From assembly GCA_030673205.1 (NCBI GenBank), contig DAOVJP010000045.1, forward strand, positions 1-8,543: DNA of 8,543 nt, given 5' to 3'. Origin of the DNA: Thermoplasmata archaeon. GTDB lineage: Archaea > Thermoplasmatota > Thermoplasmata > JAGHBH01. Of the stretch, positions 5,515 through 8,543 are shown one piece after another (the first letter of the stretch is position 1; the number at the start of each line of letters is the position of its first letter). The notes beneath the pieces are model-generated. The model searched no databases. It worked only from the letters and a program-made list of their open reading frames with translations, and was not told the origin of the DNA. The position numbers and the translations under genes are program-made.

Positions 5515-8177
5515 TGATACACGGCGTTTACAAGAAGATAAGGGACATCCAATTCTCCATGATCTCTCCGGATGAGGTTCGAAAGATGTCCGCTACAAAG
5601 GTGATAACCGCGGACACGTACGATGACGATGGATTTCCCATCGACATGGGCTTGATGGACACCCATTTGGGGGTCATAGAGCCCGGTCTGCGGTGCAAGA
5701 CCTGTGGTCAGAGAGTGGATTCATGCCCGGGACATTTCGGACACATAGATCTGGCCATGCCGGTCATCCATGTCGGCTTTGTGAAGAAGATAAAGGATAT
5801 ACTCAGAGCCACATGCAAGGAGTGCGGCCACGTTCTCGTCCCTCCAGAGGATATGGAGAACAAGCTCAAGAGCCTCGAGATACAGTTCCATAGTACCGGG
5901 GGCACTGCGGTCGAATACGCCGAGATATCCAAGGAGATCATAAAAGAGGCATCGGCGAAGACCACGTGTTTCAACCCGGAGTGCGGTGTCACACAGGGGC
6001 GCATAACCCTTGACAAGCCCACCACGTTCAGGGAAGATGGCCACAAGCTCACGCCAAGGGCCGTGCGCGAGAGACTGGAGAAGATACCGGACGAGCATCT
6101 TCCCTTCATAGGATTGAACCCCAAATGCGCAAGGCCAGAGTGGATGGTCCTGACCGCCCTGCCCGTACCTCCTGTCACTGTCCGCCCCTCCATAACCCTC
6201 CAGACAGGGGAGAGGAGCGAGGACGACCTCACCCACAAGATGGTGGACGTGCTTCGTATCAACCAGAGACTCAGGGAGAACAGGGATACCGGAGCGCCTC
6301 AGCTCATCGTGGAGGACCTATGGGAACTTCTTCAATATCATGTGACCACATATTTCGACAACCAGACATCCGGCATCCCCCCTGCCAGGCACAGGAGCGG
6401 CCGTCCCCTCAAGACCCTTTCCCAGCGTCTCAAGGGGAAGGAAGGAAGGTTCAGAAGCAATCTGTCCGGAAAGAGGGTGAACTTCAGCGCAAGGACCGTC
6501 ATCTCCCCCGACCCGATGCTGTCCATAAACGAGGTTGGCATACCCCTACCCGCGGCACGTGAACTCACGGTGCCAGTTAGGGTGAACCACAACAATCTAG
6601 AGGTAATGAAGGAGATGCTGCTGCGAGGACCGAAACCAGAGGACCCATACAAATATGTTCCCGGCGTGAACTATGTGATAAGGTCCGACAGCAGAAGGAT
6701 AAAGGTCACTGACAAGAACGCGGAGACCGTGGCCGAAGGCCTTCAGATAGGGGCTATAGTGGAGAGACAGTTGGTCGATGGCGACATAGCGCTGTTCAAC
6801 AGGCAGCCCTCGTTGCACAGGATGTCCATGATGGCTCATCGTGTCAGAATAATGGATTCCAGAACGTTCCGCTTCAATCTGGCGGTCTGCCCTCCGTACA
6901 ACGCGGACTTTGACGGGGACGAGATGAACCTTCATCTTCTCCAGAGTGAAGAGGCCCGTGCCGAAGCCAGGATCCTGATGCAGGTACAAGAGCACATATT
7001 GAGCCCCAGATTCGGAGGACCGGTCATAGGGGCCATACACGATCACGTATCAGGAATATTCATGATGACGCACAAGAACCCGCACTTCACCAGGCAGGAG
7101 GCGACCATGATCACCGCAAGAGTGAAGGATATTCACATTCCGGAGCCTGATGTGGATGGCGAGATGTGGAGTGGAAAGGCGTTGTTCAGCGAAGTATTGC
7201 CCGATGATCTCAATATGGAGTACAAGGCATCCATCTGCCAGAATTGCGACAAATGTTTGAAGGAAAAATGTGAGATAGATGCATTTGTGAGGATAGAGAA
7301 TGGCGTTCTGAAGATGGGGGCCATTGATGCCAAGAGCGTCAGTGCTTTCAAGGGAAAGATATTGGATAAGATCGCCAGGGAGTATGGACCAAGCGCGGCT
7401 CGTTTGTTCCTAGATAAGGTCACCAAGATGGCCATAGGGACCATCAGCAGGAAAGGTTTCACCACAGGGACAGATGATAGGGATATACCATCGGAGGCCA
7501 AGGCCCAGATCGCCGAGCTTCTGAGTGAGGCGAAGAAAAGGGTGGACGGCCTGGTCGATGCTTTCAGGAAGGATGAATTGGAACAGATGCCGGGACGGAG
7601 CATGGATGAGACCCTGGAGGTTCAGGTGATGAGCGTTCTTGGGAGGGCTCGTGACGAGGCTGGACAGATCGCAGGGAAATATCTTGGTCTGGAGAACTCT
7701 GCCGTGGCCATGGCCAAATCCGGAGCGAGAGGTTCCATGCTTAACCTCTCCCAGATGGCCGGGAGCATAGGACAGCAGGCCGTTCGTGGTGAGAGGATAG
7801 CGAGGGGTTACAAAGGCCGTACCCTGTCGCACTTCCAGAGTGGTGATCTGGGGGCGGAGGCGAAGGGTTTCGTCACCTCTTCCTATAAGTTGGGTCTCAA
7901 CCCGACCGAGTACTTCTTCCACAGTATGGGAGGGAGAGAAGGTCTGGTGGACACGGCCGTGAGAACTTCCCGTTCAGGATACATGCAGAGGCGTCTGATA
8001 AACGCCTTGGAGGACTTGAAAGTGGCGCCCGACGGCACTGTAAAGAACACCAGTGGGGTCGTGGTCCAGTTCGAGTATGGCGAGGATGGGACCGACCCGG
8101 CCAAGGGGGTTGGTGGGAAGGCCGTTGACCTGGACGAGGTCATAAGGGACGTTCTTTCCGGCAAGGAGGTGAAATAG
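5511..8177 (+). CDS. rpoA1: DNA-directed RNA polymerase subunit A' (Rpo1N)
   Basis: This is the N-terminal part of the archaeal largest RNA polymerase subunit (RPB1/beta' homologue), 888 residues, carrying the active site. The clamp zinc site is C62-x2-C65-x6-C72-x2-H75, and a second is C102-x2-C105 with C153-x4-C158. The catalytic loop YNADFDGDEMNLH begins at Y463, with Mg-binding D466, D468 and D470. A cysteine cluster C576-x2-C579-x2-C582-x4-C587 lies in the pore region. The bridge helix region (LGLNPTEYFFHSMGGREGLVDTAVRTSRSGYMQRR) is near the end, and the chain stops shortly after GEDGTDP, the usual archaeal A'/A'' split point. The start overlaps the rpoB stop (ATGA). The TAG stop is followed at once by the next ATG. 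Length and motif content are normal, with no sign of a frameshift. Confidence 0.99.
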   Translation: MMIHGVYKKIRDIQFSMISPDEVRKMSATKVITADTYDDDGFPIDMGLMDTHLGVIEPGLRCKTCGQRVDSCPGHFGHIDLAMPVIHVGFVKKIKDILRATCKECGHVLVPPEDMENKLKSLEIQFHSTGGTAVEYAEISKEIIKEASAKTTCFNPECGVTQGRITLDKPTTFREDGHKLTPRAVRERLEKIPDEHLPFIGLNPKCARPEWMVLTALPVPPVTVRPSITLQTGERSEDDLTHKMVDVLRINQRLRENRDTGAPQLIVEDLWELLQYHVTTYFDNQTSGIPPARHRSGRPLKTLSQRLKGKEGRFRSNLSGKRVNFSARTVISPDPMLSINEVGIPLPAARELTVPVRVNHNNLEVMKEMLLRGPKPEDPYKYVPGVNYVIRSDSRRIKVTDKNAETVAEGLQIGAIVERQLVDGDIALFNRQPSLHRMSMMAHRVRIMDSRTFRFNLAVCPPYNADFDGDEMNLHLLQSEEARAEARILMQVQEHILSPRFGGPVIGAIHDHVSGIFMMTHKNPHFTRQEATMITARVKDIHIPEPDVDGEMWSGKALFSEVLPDDLNMEYKASICQNCDKCLKEKCEIDAFVRIENGVLKMGAIDAKSVSAFKGKILDKIAREYGPSAARLFLDKVTKMAIGTISRKGFTTGTDDRDIPSEAKAQIAELLSEAKKRVDGLVDAFRKDELEQMPGRSMDETLEVQVMSVLGRARDEAGQIAGKYLGLENSAVAMAKSGARGSMLNLSQMAGSIGQQAVRGERIARGYKGRTLSHFQSGDLGAEAKGFVTSSYKLGLNPTEYFFHSMGGREGLVDTAVRTSRSGYMQRRLINALEDLKVAPDGTVKNTSGVVVQFEYGEDGTDPAKGVGGKAVDLDEVIRDVLSGKEVK
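8165..8172 (+). promoter_or_regulatory. Strong Shine-Dalgarno site of the small ORF
   Basis: GGAGGTGA is a full-strength archaeal ribosome binding site lying 5 nt before the ATG at 8178. It is embedded in the last codons of rpoA1. It argues that the small ORF is genuinely translated. Confidence 0.85.
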
Positions 8178-8495
8178 ATGGCAAAGAAGGACACCGTGAA
8201 CGCTTTGGTGAATCGAGGCATAAAGCCCGAGGCCGCCGAGATCGTGGCTAACGCAGGATATACCATCACCACATTGAAGAAGGCAGAACCGGGGGATCTC
8301 AGCAAGTATCTGAAACCGGAGCAAGCGGTGGAGATATTGAAGGCAGTGGGTGTGAGGGTCTCATTGAAAAAGCCAAAGAAAAAGCCATCGACGAAGGCCA
8401 AAGAGGAAAAACTGCCTCCTCTGAAACCAGAGGACATTCCTGTGAAATCCACTCCTTTCACCCCGGCCGCCCCTGTCCTTCTCATGAGGAGTTGA
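8178..8495 (+). CDS. Small basic protein with HhH-like helical domain, between rpoA1 and the next polymerase gene
   Basis: This gene encodes 105 residues. The first 60 or so look helical, with a repeated pattern of helix, Gly-hydrophobic turn and helix (GIKPEAAEIVANAGY, then LKPEQAVEILKAVGV). This resembles small helix-hairpin-helix or NusA-C-like domains that bind nucleic acid or polymerase. Residues about 64-80 are Lys-rich (KKPKKKPSTKAK), followed by a Pro-rich tail. I do not recognise the family with certainty. Its ATG directly follows the rpoA1 TAG and is preceded by GGAGGTGA, so it is well expressed with the polymerase subunits. Its frame is the same as rpoA1 and as the following ORF. 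A polymerase-associated accessory protein, or a detached N-terminal extension of A'', are the two readings I consider. Both are inference. Confidence 0.8.
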   Translation: MAKKDTVNALVNRGIKPEAAEIVANAGYTITTLKKAEPGDLSKYLKPEQAVEILKAVGVRVSLKKPKKKPSTKAKEEKLPPLKPEDIPVKSTPFTPAAPVLLMRS

Positions 8496-8498
8496 GGG

Positions 8499-8543
8499 AT
8501 GGAGAGAGCTGAGGAACGGATTGAGTCGATCGCGATCGAGGCG
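8499..8543 (+). CDS. 5' end of a gene at the rpoA2 position, probable RNA polymerase subunit A''
   Basis: ATG at 8499 opens a frame that runs to the window edge; the 15 visible residues are MERAEERIESIAIEA. GAGGAG at 8486-8491, 7 nt upstream, is a good ribosome binding site, and the gene starts 3 nt after the preceding TGA in the same frame. The identity is inferred from position. The A' protein ends at the standard split point after the bridge helix, so A'' must be encoded elsewhere, and in archaea it nearly always follows. The visible residues are too few to confirm it. Confidence 0.55.
   Translation, partial: MERAEERIESIAIEA

Noticed and set aside
1..8543. CRISPR array, insertion sequence, or phage/defence module
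   Set aside because: There are no regularly spaced repeats, transposase, integrase or terminal inverted repeats. Apart from the left gene the content is core transcription machinery.

Overview
The window comes from an archaeon. It carries the conserved archaeal RNA polymerase gene cluster in the order rpoH (Rpo5), rpoB (Rpo2), rpoA1 (Rpo1N), a small ORF, then the first codons of what is probably rpoA2 (Rpo1C). It also shows TTTATATA-type promoters, GGAGG-type ribosome binding sites, frequent ATA and AGG/AGA codons, and a tRNA gene whose insertions fold as archaeal bulge-helix-bulge (BHB) introns. RpoB is one uninterrupted 1200-residue chain, while the largest subunit is split after the bridge helix. 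An undivided B subunit excludes most classical methanogens and halophiles. Together with a euryarchaeal-looking A', it fits a member of the Thermoplasmata/Thermoplasmatota lineage. This placement is inference.

Layout. Positions 1-993 (minus strand) hold the 5' part of a gene for a very acidic protein with three small zinc ribbons and a helix-hairpin-helix (HhH) domain; it runs off the left edge. Positions 994-1416 are a divergent intergenic region. It has a TTTATATA box for the leftward gene (1057-1064), a strong imperfect stem-loop (1161-1217), a T-run (1291-1296), and a second TTTATATA box (1371-1378) facing right. Positions 1417-1547 are tRNA-Lys(UUU), interrupted by two introns at non-standard positions, one in the D-loop and one in the T-loop. 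From 1602 to the right edge the RNA polymerase genes are packed head to tail with 4-nt gaps, ATGA overlaps or TAG-ATG junctions, clearly as one operon. No promoter is visible between the tRNA and rpoH, so the tRNA and the polymerase genes may share one primary transcript.

How they work together. RpoB and RpoA' form the two halves of the polymerase active centre: the ED pair of B faces the NADFDGD loop of A'. RpoH is a small subunit at the downstream jaw, and A'' (mostly beyond the right edge) completes the trigger loop and jaw. Between A' and the putative A'' sits a 105-residue basic protein with an HhH-like helical region. It lies in the same reading frame as both neighbours, separated from them only by stop codons. 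The features most worth a second look are the doubly interrupted tRNA-Lys, the small in-frame ORF inside the rpoA1/rpoA2 junction, a zinc-ribbon insertion in RpoB, and the intergenic stem-loop.
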